From assembly GCF_046159835.1 (NCBI RefSeq), contig NZ_JBJXCY010000002.1:1240001-1304000 (forward strand): a stretch of DNA of 64,000 bases, in the 5' to 3' direction. Numbering within the stretch: position 1 is the first letter of the stretch; each line of letters starts with the position of its first letter. The stretch is from JACKJK01 sp046159835 (GTDB taxonomy: Bacteria; Pseudomonadota; Alphaproteobacteria; Rhizobiales; Tepidamorphaceae). The notes beneath the pieces were generated by a model that saw only the letters and a list, made by a program, of their open reading frames with translations, did no database searches and had not been told where the DNA came from. Shown here in pieces: positions 8,242 to 17,722 of the stretch. The position numbers and the translations under genes were made by a program.

Positions 8242-8940
8242 TCAGGCGGGTTTGCTGCGCGCGCCGAAAATGGCGCTGCCGACGCGCACATGCGTCGCCC
8301 CCAACATGACCGCCTGCTCGTAGTCGCCGCTCATGCCCATGCTGATGACAGGCAAACCCAGTTCGCCGCACATCTTGGCAATCAGCGCGAAATGCGGCCC
8401 CGGCGGCTCGTCGAACGGGGGAATGCACATCAACCCGTCGATGGTCAGGCCATGTTCGCTCTGGCAGCGGGCGACGAAATCCTTCGTTTCCTCCGGCAGC
8501 ACGCCGGCCTTCTGCGGTTCCGCGCCGGTGTTCACCTGCACCAGCAGGCGCGGCGCCTTGCCGCCTTCGTCCACGTGGCGTGCAATTTCCTTGGCTAGCG
8601 TCTTCGCGATCTTTTCCCGGTCGACCGTTTCGATCACGTCGAACAGCTCGACCGCCTCGCGGGTCTTGTTGGATTGCAGCGGGCCGATCAGGTGCAGTTC
8701 CACGTCAGCGAACTCGGACTTCAGGTCCGGCCACTTGCCTTGCGCTTCCTGCACACGGTTTTCGCCGAAAACCCGCTGTCCGGCTGAAATCGCGTCGCGC
8801 GCGGCATCTGCGCCGAATGTCTTCGACACCGCGACCAGCGTCACCTCGTCGGCTTTGCGCCCGGCGAGATCAGCTGCCGAGGCGATGGCCCGGCGCACCG
8901 TTTCGAGATTGCCCGCGATGTCCTTGTCGTGTTCGTTCAT
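8242..8940 (-). CDS. yggS: YggS-family pyridoxal phosphate homeostasis protein (PLPBP)
   Basis: 232 residues from ATG 8940; the longer in-frame start would add 29 residues of non-conserved sequence. It is an alanine-racemase-like TIM barrel. The PLP-binding lysine is Lys40 in TLVAVSKTF, and other family blocks are GENRVQEAQ, LHLIGPLQSNK, VQVNTGAEPQKAGV and the C-terminal SMGMSGDYEQAVMLGATHVRVGSAIFG (read in two parts: SMGMSGDYEQAV and HVRVGSAIFG). The protein carries PLP and buffers vitamin B6 and amino-acid metabolism without known catalysis. It converges on the L,D-transpeptidase (4 bp apart) and is divergent from leuS. Confidence 0.94.
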   Translation of the reverse strand: MNEHDKDIAGNLETVRRAIASAADLAGRKADEVTLVAVSKTFGADAARDAISAGQRVFGENRVQEAQGKWPDLKSEFADVELHLIGPLQSNKTREAVELFDVIETVDREKIAKTLAKEIARHVDEGGKAPRLLVQVNTGAEPQKAGVLPEETKDFVARCQSEHGLTIDGLMCIPPFDEPPGPHFALIAKMCGELGLPVISMGMSGDYEQAVMLGATHVRVGSAIFGARSKPA

Positions 8941-9082
8941 GTCGCCCGTTGCCCCAGGTGGGAAGTCTATTGCCGCTGCCCTTGATTGCCAAAGGGTTGC
9001 GGGGCTGGCCCCGCTTCCATTATGCATCCCGCAGCACCTCGCGGCGCCGCGCCGCTTGCAAGATCAGGAAACCGCGAATCCG

Positions 9083-11686
9083 ATGACGGCAGAGCGTTAT
9101 AACGCGCGAACCATTGAACCCAAATGGCAGCGCAACTGGGATGAAGCCAACGTCTTCCAGGCGGAGGAAGATGCCTCCAGGCCGAAATACTATGTTCTGG
9201 AGATGTTTCCCTACCCCTCCGGCAAGATCCACATCGGGCATGGCCGCAACTACGTGATGGGTGACGTCGTCGCCCGCTACAAGCGTGCGCGCGGCTTCAA
9301 CGTGCTGCACCCGATGGGCTGGGACGCCTTCGGCCTGCCTGCGGAGAACGCCGCCATTGAGCGCAAGGTCCACCCGCGCGAGTGGACCTACGATAACATC
9401 TCCACCATGCGTAACCAGCTGAAACTGCTGGGTCTTTCGCTGGACTGGAGCCGCGAGATCGCGACCTGCCACCCGGACTATTACGCGCGCCAGCAGGAAC
9501 TGTTCGTCGATTTCCTCGCCAACGATCTGGTCTATCGCCGCGAGAGCGACGTGAACTGGGACCCGGTCGACCACACAGTTCTGGCCAACGAGCAGGTGAT
9601 CGACGGGCGCGGCTGGCGCTCCGGTGCGGTCGTGGAAAAGCGCAAGCTGTCCCAGTGGTTCTTCCGTATCACCACCTTCGCCGAGGACCTGCTGTCTGGT
9701 CTCGACGATCTCGACCGCTGGCCCGACAAAGTGCGCCTCATGCAGCGCAACTGGATCGGCCGCTCCGAGGGCCTGACCTTCTCGTTCGACCTCGAAGACG
9801 AAGACGGCAACCTGCTCGACGAAAAGCTGACCGTCTACACGACGCGCCACGACACGATTTTCGGCGCATCCTTCTGTGCCGTGTCGCCGGATCATCCGCT
9901 GGCTGTCTCACGTGAATCCGTCAACCCGGACCTTGCCACCTTCCGCAAGGAGTTCGCGAGCCTCGGCACCAGCGAGGAAGTCATCGAGCGCACCGAAAAG
10001 CGCGGCGTGCAGCTCGGCGTCTATGCCCGCCACCCCTTCGACAGGTCCGTTCGCCTGCCGGTCTACGCGGCAAACTTCGTGCTGATGACCTATGGCGAGG
10101 GCGCCATCTTCGGCTGCCCGGCCCACGATCAGCGCGACCTGGATTTCGCTCGCAAATACGGCCTGCCGGTCATTCCCGTCGTCATGCCGAAGGACGAGGA
10201 TGCGGCGAGTTTCGAAGTCGGCAATGAGGCCTACGTCCAGAAGGAAGGCGAGAATACGGTTCTCATCAACTCGGATTTCCTCAATGGCATGTCCGTGCCC
10301 GAGGGCAAGGACGAGGTAGCCTCGCGCATGGAAGCGCAGGGGCGCGGCGAGCGCAGCGTGAATTTCCGCCTGCGCGACTGGGGCATTTCGCGCCAGCGCT
10401 ACTGGGGCTGCCCGATCCCCGTCATCCATTGCGATGACTGTGGCGTCGTCGCCGTGCCAAAGGCCGACCTGCCGGTTCGCCTGCCTGACGATGCGACCTT
10501 CGACAAGCCGGGCAACCCGCTGGAGCACCACCCCACCTGGAAACACGTCGCCTGCCCGACCTGCGGCAAGCCGGCGCGCCGCGAAACCGACACGATGGAC
10601 ACCTTCGTGGATTCCTCGTGGTATTTCGCGCGCTTCTGTTCGCCGCGGTCCGATGCGCCGGTGGAGCGCTCGTCCGTCGATTACTGGTTGCCCGTCGACC
10701 AGTATATCGGCGGTATCGAGCACGCGATCCTGCACCTGCTCTATGCCCGCTTCTTTACGCGTGCCATGCAGCGTTGCGGTTATGCGGACATTGCCGAACC
10801 CTTCGCCGGGCTGTTCACCCAGGGCATGGTGGTCCACGAAACCTATCAGGACCCGAAGGGAAACTGGCTGTTTCCCGAAGAAATCACCCGCGCCGAGGAC
10901 GGTTCGGCGACGGTCACTGCCACCGGGGAACCGGTGAAGGTCAGCCCGGCCGAGAAGATGTCGAAGTCCAAGCGCAACGTCGTCTCGCCGGAAGAGATCG
11001 TCGACACCTACGGTGTGGACGCCGCGCGCTGGTTCATGCTGTCGGACACGCCGCCCGAGCGTGACAGCGAATGGACGCAGGCCGGCATCGAAGGCGCATG
11101 GCGTCTGGTCCAGCGGATCTGGCGTCTGGTCAACGAGGCGGTCGAACTTGCCGACACCGCGCCGGACGGTGACCCCAGCGAAGACGCGCTCAATGTGCGC
11201 CGCGCCGCCCACAAGGCCCTGTCGAAGGTTGGCGAGGATATCGAGCGGCTGCGCTTCAACGTGGCCGTCGCCCACATCTATGAGCTCGCCAACACCATCG
11301 GCTCGGCCATGGCCAAGGCGCGCGAAGGCGGTGATGGCTCGCTCGCCGCCGCCACCCGGGAGGCTGTCGAGCTTCTCGTCCAGATGTCAGCGCCCATGGT
11401 GCCGCACATCGCCGAGGAAAGCTGGACCTTGCTCGGCCATGACGACATGCTGGCGCTGAGCCCGTGGCCGGAAGTCGATGCCGCGATGCTGGTTGAGGAT
11501 TCCATGGTTCTGCCCGTTCAGGTGAACGGCAAGAAGCGTGACGAATTGACCATTTCGCGCGATGCCGACGCGCAGGAAATCGAAAGGGCTGTTCTCGAGC
11601 TTGATGGTGTGCGAAAAGCACTCGGGGGTGCTGCTCCACGCCGCATCATCGTCGTGCCGCAGAGGATCGTGAATGTCGTCGCCTGA
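9083..11686 (+). CDS. leuS: Leucyl-tRNA synthetase
   Basis: 867 residues, the expected length for bacterial LeuRS. ATG 9083 is chosen because the homologous N-terminus (RYNARTIEPKWQRNWDE) begins there. The class-I signature HIGH is at 50-53 (PSGKIHIGHGRNY). The CP1 editing domain occupies roughly 225-420 and the KMSKS loop is at 625-629. The C-terminal anticodon-binding domain ends in VNGKKRDELTIS and further family sequence. The enzyme charges tRNA-Leu in the cytoplasm. It overlaps lptE by 14 bp and leads the conserved leuS-lptE-holA cluster. Confidence 0.98.
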   Translation: MTAERYNARTIEPKWQRNWDEANVFQAEEDASRPKYYVLEMFPYPSGKIHIGHGRNYVMGDVVARYKRARGFNVLHPMGWDAFGLPAENAAIERKVHPREWTYDNISTMRNQLKLLGLSLDWSREIATCHPDYYARQQELFVDFLANDLVYRRESDVNWDPVDHTVLANEQVIDGRGWRSGAVVEKRKLSQWFFRITTFAEDLLSGLDDLDRWPDKVRLMQRNWIGRSEGLTFSFDLEDEDGNLLDEKLTVYTTRHDTIFGASFCAVSPDHPLAVSRESVNPDLATFRKEFASLGTSEEVIERTEKRGVQLGVYARHPFDRSVRLPVYAANFVLMTYGEGAIFGCPAHDQRDLDFARKYGLPVIPVVMPKDEDAASFEVGNEAYVQKEGENTVLINSDFLNGMSVPEGKDEVASRMEAQGRGERSVNFRLRDWGISRQRYWGCPIPVIHCDDCGVVAVPKADLPVRLPDDATFDKPGNPLEHHPTWKHVACPTCGKPARRETDTMDTFVDSSWYFARFCSPRSDAPVERSSVDYWLPVDQYIGGIEHAILHLLYARFFTRAMQRCGYADIAEPFAGLFTQGMVVHETYQDPKGNWLFPEEITRAEDGSATVTATGEPVKVSPAEKMSKSKRNVVSPEEIVDTYGVDAARWFMLSDTPPERDSEWTQAGIEGAWRLVQRIWRLVNEAVELADTAPDGDPSEDALNVRRAAHKALSKVGEDIERLRFNVAVAHIYELANTIGSAMAKAREGGDGSLAAATREAVELLVQMSAPMVPHIAEESWTLLGHDDMLALSPWPEVDAAMLVEDSMVLPVQVNGKKRDELTISRDADAQEIERAVLELDGVRKALGGAAPRRIIVVPQRIVNVVA

Positions 11687-12245
11687 GCGGAAAATCTCGC
11701 TGACCGGACGTTTGCCCGGGCGCTTCGGCTTTGCTGCCGTTGCGCTGTCGGTCGCCCTTGCCGGCTGCACGGGTGTTCAGCCACTCTACCAGGACGGAGG
11801 GGTCGCCTCGCCGACCGGTTATTCCTCCACATCGAATGAGTTGTCGCGCGTTGCGGTCGAGCCGCAGCCGACCCGCACCGGCCAGCGCATCCGCAACGAC
11901 CTGCTGTTCCGCCTCAATGGCGGTGCCGATCCCGGCGGCAATGCCGGTGGCGACTACCAGCTGGCGCTGCGCGTGACGAACCGCAAGGAAGACCTGCTGG
12001 TTCGCCCCGAGCTGAACCGCTCCACCGGGCGTTTCGTCACCATCATCGTGACCTACACCCTGCGGGCATCGGCATCCGACGAGGTGCTGACCACCGGTAC
12101 GGTGCAGCGCTCGGCGGCGATTGAAGTCACTGACCAGACATTCGCTGCCGAACGCGCCGAACTCGATGCCGAGAACCGGGCGTCCTCGGACGTTGCCGAT
12201 TCGATCCGCACCGAACTCGCCGCCTGGTTCGCAACCCGCGGCTGA
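11673..12245 (+). CDS. lptE: LPS-assembly lipoprotein LptE
   Basis: 190 residues with an N-terminal lipoprotein signal whose lipobox LAGC places the acylated Cys at about residue 32. A GVQPLY segment typical of alphaproteobacterial LptE follows it. LptE sits inside the LptD barrel in the outer membrane and guides lipopolysaccharide to the surface. The sequence is poorly conserved across proteobacteria, so position matters: it overlaps leuS by 14 bp and precedes holA by 5 bp, the standard leuS-lptE-holA order. Confidence 0.9.
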   Translation: MSSPERKISLTGRLPGRFGFAAVALSVALAGCTGVQPLYQDGGVASPTGYSSTSNELSRVAVEPQPTRTGQRIRNDLLFRLNGGADPGGNAGGDYQLALRVTNRKEDLLVRPELNRSTGRFVTIIVTYTLRASASDEVLTTGTVQRSAAIEVTDQTFAAERAELDAENRASSDVADSIRTELAAWFATRG

Positions 12246-12250
12246 TCCGC

Positions 12251-13273
12251 ATGGTCGCCATCAAGGCCGGCAACGTCGATTCCTTCATCTCAAGGCCTGA
12301 CCCGGCGCTGCGCCTTGCGCTTGTCTACGGGCCTGACGTCGGGCTGGTCGCTGAGCGCTGCCAGACGCTGGCTGAGAAGCTCGCGGAGATTCATACCGGT
12401 GAAATCGACCGCTTCGACGCTGAAACCGCGCCGGATATCGGCACGCTGTTCGATGCCGCCACCTCGATGTCGCTGTTTGGCGGAACACAGGTCATCGTCG
12501 TGCGCCCCGGCGCCAAGCAGATCGGCAGTACTCTTGAAGCCATCCTCCAACAGGAGCAAAGCGCACCGATCATCGTGCAGGGCGGCGACATGAAACCCTC
12601 CGCACCGGTGCGGAAACTGGCGGAAAGCCGCGAAAATTGCGTCTCTTTGCCCTGCTACGTGGATGGCGAACAGGAACTCGCCCGTCTCGTCGACAATCTC
12701 TGCGCAGAAGCCGGCCTCACCATCGAACCCGACGCACGGCAGATGCTGCTGCAATTGCTTGGCGGCGACCGGCTCGCGACACGCGGGGAACTGGAAAAAC
12801 TGCGCAACTATTGCGCAGGCGAATCGACCGTGACCCTGGAAGACGTTCTGGCCGTCTGTGGCGACGCGTCGGCCCTGATTGTTGATGATCTGGTCGATGC
12901 TGCCGCGCTCGGCGAAATCGGCCGCGCCGATTCAGCGCTCAATCGCAGCCTGGAGGCCGGGACTGCCGTGCAGCAGATCACCGGCGCCTTCACCCGGCAC
13001 TACATGCAGTTGCGCGCCGCCCGAATCGCTGTCGAAAACGGTGCGACGGCGGATACCGCCGTGCGTTCGTTGCGTCCGCCGGTGTTTTTCAAGCGCCAGT
13101 CGGCCTTCAAGCGGCAATTGATGCTCTGGTCGAGCGAGGCGATCGATGCAGCCCTTGCGCGCATTCATGCGGCGGACGCTGCGGCCCGCCTGTCGCCGGG
13201 GCTGGAAGCCGAACTCACCGGCCGCATGATTCTCGGCCTTGGCACGTCTGTTGCCCGCCGCCGGCGCGCCTGA
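12251..13273 (+). CDS. holA: DNA polymerase III subunit delta
   Basis: 340 residues, normal for HolA. The N-terminal AAA+-like domain contains LVYGPDVGLVAERC, the degenerate P-loop region typical of delta. The middle and C-terminal helical domains carry LLGGDRLATRGELEKL and later family blocks. Delta opens the beta clamp as part of the clamp-loader complex. Its stop codon abuts the parB stop with no spacer (convergent), so the two transcripts must overlap at their 3' ends. Confidence 0.95.
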   Translation: MVAIKAGNVDSFISRPDPALRLALVYGPDVGLVAERCQTLAEKLAEIHTGEIDRFDAETAPDIGTLFDAATSMSLFGGTQVIVVRPGAKQIGSTLEAILQQEQSAPIIVQGGDMKPSAPVRKLAESRENCVSLPCYVDGEQELARLVDNLCAEAGLTIEPDARQMLLQLLGGDRLATRGELEKLRNYCAGESTVTLEDVLAVCGDASALIVDDLVDAAALGEIGRADSALNRSLEAGTAVQQITGAFTRHYMQLRAARIAVENGATADTAVRSLRPPVFFKRQSAFKRQLMLWSSEAIDAALARIHAADAAARLSPGLEAELTGRMILGLGTSVARRRRA

Positions 13274-14155
13274 TCAGTTGCCTTCCAGGCGGCGGCAGAC
13301 CTCGTCAAGCTGCTCCAGGTCCTTGTAACGGATGCGAATCTCTCCAGCGCCGTTCTTGTCGTGCACCGAAACCTTAAGACCCAACACGTCGCTCAGCCGC
13401 TTTTCCAGCGCGCGGGTGTCCGCATCGCTCTCGGAAGCGGGTCTGGCCTTTGATTCGCTGGACTTTGACGACGATTTGCTCGCCGCCTCTTCCGCCTGGC
13501 GCACGTTCAGACCCGATTCGACGATCTGCTTGGCAGCTTCCGAAGGGTTGGGCAGCGAAATCAGGGTGCGCGCGTGGCCTGCGGTCAGCTTGCCGTCACG
13601 CAGCAGACCCAGCACATCGTCCGGCAGCTTGAGCAGGCGGAGCGTGTTGGCCACGTGGCTACGGCTCTTGCCGATAACCTTCGCGAGATCATTCTGGCTG
13701 TAGGCGTAATCGTCGATCAACTGCTGGTAGCCTCGCGCCTCTTCGATGGCATTCAGGTCGGCACGCTGCACGTTTTCGATGATGGCAAGCTCGAGCGCTC
13801 CGCGATCATCGACATCGTGGATGAGGCACGGCACCTCGTGCAGGCCCGCGCGCTGCGCCGCGCGCCAACGCCGCTCGCCGGCGATCAACTCGAAGCGGCC
13901 TTCCTGTCCCGGCGCATTGCGCACCAGAAGCGGCTGGACCACGCCCTTTTCGAGCACCGAGTTCACGAGGTCCTGCAGGTCTTCCTCGTTGAAGGCCTGG
14001 CGCGGGTTGCGCGGATTGGGCGCAATCATCTCGATCGGGATGCGCCGCTGCGAGCGCGCCCGGTCGAGTGCCATCACCTCACTGGTTTCGGCATCGCCGA
14101 TCAGTGCCGCCAGTCCGCGCCCCAGACGCGAGTTGCCCCGTTCTTCCGCCGCCAT
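13274..14155 (-). CDS. parB: Chromosome-partitioning protein ParB
   Basis: 293 residues. After the N-terminal LGRGLAALIGD motif comes the ParB/Srx CTPase domain with PNPRNPRQAF and GERRWRAAQRAGL, where the arginine-rich box contacts CTP. The central HTH contains 'AKVIGKSRSHVANTLRLLKLP' (parS reader), and a low-complexity linker leads to a C-terminal dimerisation domain. ParB loads as a CTP clamp at parS and works with ParA to segregate origins. Two parS sites lie 1.6 and 3.5 kb upstream. It is downstream of parA, 93 bp apart, in one operon. Confidence 0.97.
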   Translation of the reverse strand: MAAEERGNSRLGRGLAALIGDAETSEVMALDRARSQRRIPIEMIAPNPRNPRQAFNEEDLQDLVNSVLEKGVVQPLLVRNAPGQEGRFELIAGERRWRAAQRAGLHEVPCLIHDVDDRGALELAIIENVQRADLNAIEEARGYQQLIDDYAYSQNDLAKVIGKSRSHVANTLRLLKLPDDVLGLLRDGKLTAGHARTLISLPNPSEAAKQIVESGLNVRQAEEAASKSSSKSSESKARPASESDADTRALEKRLSDVLGLKVSVHDKNGAGEIRIRYKDLEQLDEVCRRLEGN

Positions 14156-14248
14156 TGTTTCCTCTTGTCGCCGCTGGTGCCTGCCGCTTGCCGCAGGTCG
14201 ATTTCATCAATCTTGGCGCCCGGTCGTGACGGGCGCAAATCGAGTTGG

Positions 14249-15049
14249 TCAGGCCGCGATGCGGCGGAACTGCTTCTCGCGCCGGATCACCTCGGATGCG
14301 AGGTCGATATAAGCGCGGCTTCCTGCGCAATTCACGTCGTAGAGTAAAGCCGGCTTACCGAATGACGGTGCTTCCGAGATCCGCACGTTGCGCGGAATGA
14401 TCGTTTCGTAGACCTTGTCGCCGAGATGGGCGCGCACGTCCGCCACCACCTGTTTTGCCAGGCTGTTGCGCACGTCGTACATCGTCAGCACGATGCCGTG
14501 CACCTTCAGGTCCGGGTTCAGCGTGCCGCGCACGTGATCGACCGTCTGAAGAAGCTGGCTCAGGCCTTCCAGAGCGAAAAATTCGCACTGCAGCGGCACG
14601 AGGATCGCGTCAGAGGCCGCCAGTGCATTGATCGTCAGCAGGTTCAGAGACGGCGGACAATCCAGCAAAACATAAGTATAACCAAGGGCTTGCGCACTTC
14701 CGGCACCTTCGCGAAGCGACTTGCGCACTCGGTAGGCACGGTCCTTCAGGTTCGCGATGGATTGCTCGACGCCCAGAAGATCCAGCGTTGATGGAATGAT
14801 CGACAGCCCCGGAACCTTGGTCTTCACCGCGGCCTCTTCGACGCTCGCATTCGAGACGACGAGATCGTAGCTCGATGTCTCGCGCGCCTGGCGATCGATC
14901 CCGACGCCGGTCGAGGCGTTGCCTTGCGGATCGAGGTCGATGATGAGGACCTTTTCCCCGGTCGCGGCCAGCGCGGTGCCGAGGTTGATCGTGGTGGTCG
15001 TCTTGCCGACGCCGCCCTTCTGGTTTGCTACTGAGATGATACGCACCAT
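14249..15049 (-). CDS. parA: Chromosome-partitioning ATPase ParA
   Basis: 266 residues from ATG 15049, preceded by AAGGAG about 11 bp upstream; an in-frame TTG three codons earlier is less likely. The deviant Walker A NQKGGVGKTTTT lies at about 9-20 with both signature lysines. The Walker B-like VLLDCPPSLNLLT and the 'LVPLQCEFFALEGLSQL' block identify the Soj/ParA subfamily rather than MinD. ParA-ATP coats the nucleoid and pulls ParB-parS complexes apart. It lies downstream of rsmG, the usual gidA-gidB-parA-parB layout. Confidence 0.97.
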   Translation of the reverse strand: MVRIISVANQKGGVGKTTTTINLGTALAATGEKVLIIDLDPQGNASTGVGIDRQARETSSYDLVVSNASVEEAAVKTKVPGLSIIPSTLDLLGVEQSIANLKDRAYRVRKSLREGAGSAQALGYTYVLLDCPPSLNLLTINALAASDAILVPLQCEFFALEGLSQLLQTVDHVRGTLNPDLKVHGIVLTMYDVRNSLAKQVVADVRAHLGDKVYETIIPRNVRISEAPSFGKPALLYDVNCAGSRAYIDLASEVIRREKQFRRIAA

Positions 15050-15191
15050 GATCGGCAAGGTCTCCTTGTCGCGCCGGCGCGCTCGTATCGCCGGAATCGC
15101 GGATCGTCAGGTGGCAGGGGTCTGCGGATACCCGTTTGCGAAGCTTCGTTCAACGGGAAAGCCGGAAGAAGGTGGTGGGCAGCTTTCGCCT

Positions 15192-15833
15192 TTACCTTCT
15201 CGATATGGATGATAGTCGCAAGATCACGCTGTCCTGCGCAACCACGCTCTGCACGATATCCACGTCGAATTTCCACTGCTTGTTTGCAGCATCGATCTCG
15301 GCCTGGAAATTCTGCCCCTTCGGGAAGACGCATTTCGCCCCGGCGGTTGTCGCCGGCTCGGTCAGCTCGAGAAGCTTGACGAGCGGTGCAAGCGCGCGTG
15401 CCGTCACGGTGCCGACGCTCGTTTCTACCGCGAGCCGGGATAAAGCGGATTCCGCACGATCCGCATGGACATCGACCTTGGTGCTGGCCGCGCGCGCCGC
15501 GGCCCGCAGAAAGGCGGCCTTTCGCTTGTTGCTCTCGACGAGATGAACCGGCCCGCCGCCCTCTCCGCGAGCGATGGCCAGAACGAGTCCGGGAAATCCG
15601 GCGCCCGAACCGATATCGACGATGCGACGGTGGGCAGGAATCATGGGAAGGAGCTGCAGGCTATCGGCGATATGGCGCGACCAGACAGCATTGAGTGTCG
15701 CAGGACCGACGAGATTTTGGGCCGGTTCCCACTTTCGGAGCTCTGACGCGTAGGCTTCAAGCCTGGCCCATGTTTCACGTGAAACGGGCTGATTCGGCAA
15801 AAGCCGCGCCGCTGAGGACCACGTCTCGCTCAT
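15192..15833 (-). CDS. rsmG: 16S rRNA (guanine527-N7)-methyltransferase RsmG (GidB)
   Basis: 213 residues. The Rossmann-fold SAM site is visible as RIVDIGSGAGFPGLVLAIA (about 72-90), and the GidB-specific motif HLVESNKRKAAFLR follows. It methylates G527 in the 530 loop of 16S rRNA. Its start codon overlaps the mnmG stop by 3 bases (ATGA). A parS-type palindrome lies inside the coding sequence at 15771-15785, encoding the VSRETW stretch near the N-terminus. Confidence 0.96.
   Translation of the reverse strand: MSETWSSAARLLPNQPVSRETWARLEAYASELRKWEPAQNLVGPATLNAVWSRHIADSLQLLPMIPAHRRIVDIGSGAGFPGLVLAIARGEGGGPVHLVESNKRKAAFLRAAARAASTKVDVHADRAESALSRLAVETSVGTVTARALAPLVKLLELTEPATTAGAKCVFPKGQNFQAEIDAANKQWKFDVDIVQSVVAQDSVILRLSSISRR
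15771..15785. promoter_or_regulatory. parS site inside rsmG
   Basis: TGTTTCACGTGAAAC matches the parS consensus TGTTTCACGTGAAACA at 15 consecutive bases; base 15786 is G instead of A. It is fully embedded in rsmG codons, 0.7 kb upstream of parA. parS sites near parAB are the ParB loading points and mark the origin domain. Confidence 0.88.
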
Positions 15834-17689
15834 TCGGCTGCAATCTGGCCCGAACGACGAACGTTGGCGGCCACCAGCATCAACGCCGCCGGTGTCACAC
15901 CGTCAATTTGGGCGGCATGAGCAACGGATACCGGACGGACACGCTCCAGTTTTTCCCGCATCTCATTCGAGAGCCCCGGAATACCCGAATAATCGAAGTC
16001 TGGCGGGATAGCCTGGCCCTCGTCTGCCTTGAAACGCGCGATATCCGCCTCCTGACGGGCCAGATAGACCGCATATCGCGCCTCGATCTCGATCAACTCG
16101 GCGATTCGAGGCGCAATATCACCTAATATCGGCCAGATCGCCTCCAACCGCGCCATCGAAACGTCAGGATAACGCATCAATTCAAACGCAGACCGTTTTT
16201 GACCGTCGAGATTCACCTCAAGACCGTACTTTCGTGCCTCATCAGGCGTCACGACGATACTTTGCAGCACTTCGCGCGCTCGGTTGAGTTCATCCGTTTT
16301 GGATACGAACCGATTCTCCCGTTCCGCACGCACGAGCCCAAGCGCTACTCCAGTTGGCGTCAGGCGCTGATCCGCGTTGTCCGCGCGCAGATGCAGCCGA
16401 TACTCGGCGCGCGACGTAAACATACGATAAGGCTCGCTGACACCACGCAGCGTCAGATCGTCAATCATGACACCGAGATAGCTGTCCGTCCGCGAGAAAA
16501 CATGGCCTGATTGGCCCCCAGCCAAACGAGCCGCGTTCAGCCCGGAGACAAGACCTTGTCCGGCCGCCTCCTCGTATCCAGTCGTTCCGTTAACTTGCCC
16601 GGCAAGAAACAGCCCGGGCCACGATTTGCACTCCAACGTGGGGAGCAACTCGCGCGGATCGACATAGTCGTACTCAATTGCATATCCATACTGGAGGATC
16701 GATGCGCGCTCGAGTCCCGCAATCGAGCGGACGACAGCGTCTTGCACGCCACGAGAGAGCGACGTGGAGATCCCGTTCGGATAAACCGTGTCGTCGTTGA
16801 GACCTTCTGGTTCCAGAAAGATCTGATGCCGTTCGCGATCGGCGAACCGAACGACCTTGTCCTCGATCGACGGACAATAGCGCGGACCTTGGCCTTCTAT
16901 CTGCCCGGAATAGACCGGGGCCGAATCAATGTTTGCCGAGATGACGGCATGCGTCGCGGCATTCGTATGCGTGATGTGACACGGGATCTGGGGCGTTTCG
17001 ATCCGCTCCGTGAGTTCCGAGAAGGGCACCGGAGGGGTATCGCCGGGCTGTTCGTTCAGGCTGACCCAGTTAATGGTTCTCCCATCCAGCCGCGGCGGCG
17101 TACCGGTCTTGAGTCGACCCAGAGACAGGTTCAGGCCGTCCAGGGCCTCGCCGAGAGCAATCGCTGCAGGGGCACCGTGTCTCCCGGCCTCCCAGATCTC
17201 CGTCCCGAGATGTATCTTCCCACGCAGAAACGTGCCGGATGTCAGAACGACAGCACCAGCATGGACCGAGTTTCCGTCCCCAAGCGTCACGCCGGCGATT
17301 CGATTTCCGGAAAGGAGGAACCCGGTGACTTCGGTTTGTAGAACGCCCAAATTGTCCTGATCTGCGATCAGAGACTGTATTGCCTCGCGGTACAAATTGC
17401 GATCCGTTTGGGCGCGTGGACCGTGAACAGCCGGACCTTTCCGCTTGTTCAACATGCGGAACTGGATGCCCGCCGCGTCCGCGGCTCGGCCCATCAAGCC
17501 ATCAAGTGCATCGATCTCCCGTACGAGATGGCCTTTACCCACACCGCCAATGGCTGGATTGCAGGACATGACGCCGATGGTGTCACGGTTGTGTGTTGCT
17601 AGGACCGTACGCGCGCCGGCCCGCGCGGAAGCTGCCGCTGCCTCGCAGCCGGCATGCCCGCCACCGATCACCAACACATCGCACTTCAT
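15830..17689 (-). CDS. mnmG: tRNA uridine-5-carboxymethylaminomethyl modification enzyme MnmG (GidA)
   Basis: 619 residues, full length. The N-terminal FAD dinucleotide fold is VIGGGHAGCEAAAAS. The GidA signatures CNPAIGGVGKGHL and LKTGTPPRLDGRTI follow, and GQVNGTTGYEEAAGQG completes the FAD site. The C-terminal helical domain binds MnmE. With MnmE it makes cmnm5U34 on tRNAs that read NNA/NNG codons. It lies directly downstream of mnmE with a parS site in the 33-bp spacer. Confidence 0.98.
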   Translation of the reverse strand: MKCDVLVIGGGHAGCEAAAASARAGARTVLATHNRDTIGVMSCNPAIGGVGKGHLVREIDALDGLMGRAADAAGIQFRMLNKRKGPAVHGPRAQTDRNLYREAIQSLIADQDNLGVLQTEVTGFLLSGNRIAGVTLGDGNSVHAGAVVLTSGTFLRGKIHLGTEIWEAGRHGAPAAIALGEALDGLNLSLGRLKTGTPPRLDGRTINWVSLNEQPGDTPPVPFSELTERIETPQIPCHITHTNAATHAVISANIDSAPVYSGQIEGQGPRYCPSIEDKVVRFADRERHQIFLEPEGLNDDTVYPNGISTSLSRGVQDAVVRSIAGLERASILQYGYAIEYDYVDPRELLPTLECKSWPGLFLAGQVNGTTGYEEAAGQGLVSGLNAARLAGGQSGHVFSRTDSYLGVMIDDLTLRGVSEPYRMFTSRAEYRLHLRADNADQRLTPTGVALGLVRAERENRFVSKTDELNRAREVLQSIVVTPDEARKYGLEVNLDGQKRSAFELMRYPDVSMARLEAIWPILGDIAPRIAELIEIEARYAVYLARQEADIARFKADEGQAIPPDFDYSGIPGLSNEMREKLERVRPVSVAHAAQIDGVTPAALMLVAANVRRSGQIAAE

Positions 17690-17701
17690 GCCAGTTGAAC
17701 C

Positions 17702-17717
17702 TGTTTCACGTGAAACA
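17702..17717. promoter_or_regulatory. parS site between mnmE and mnmG
   Basis: TGTTTCACGTGAAACA is a perfect 16-bp palindrome identical to the bacterial parS consensus. It fills half of the 33-bp gap between mnmE and mnmG, 1.9 kb from the rsmG-internal copy. Confidence 0.93.
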
Positions 17718-17722
17718 CCCGC

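Noticed and set aside
8333..9082. N-terminal 250-residue extension of LeuS in the same frame
   Set aside because: It overlaps yggS on the other strand, has Ser/Arg-rich shadow composition, and the conserved LeuS start is at 9083.
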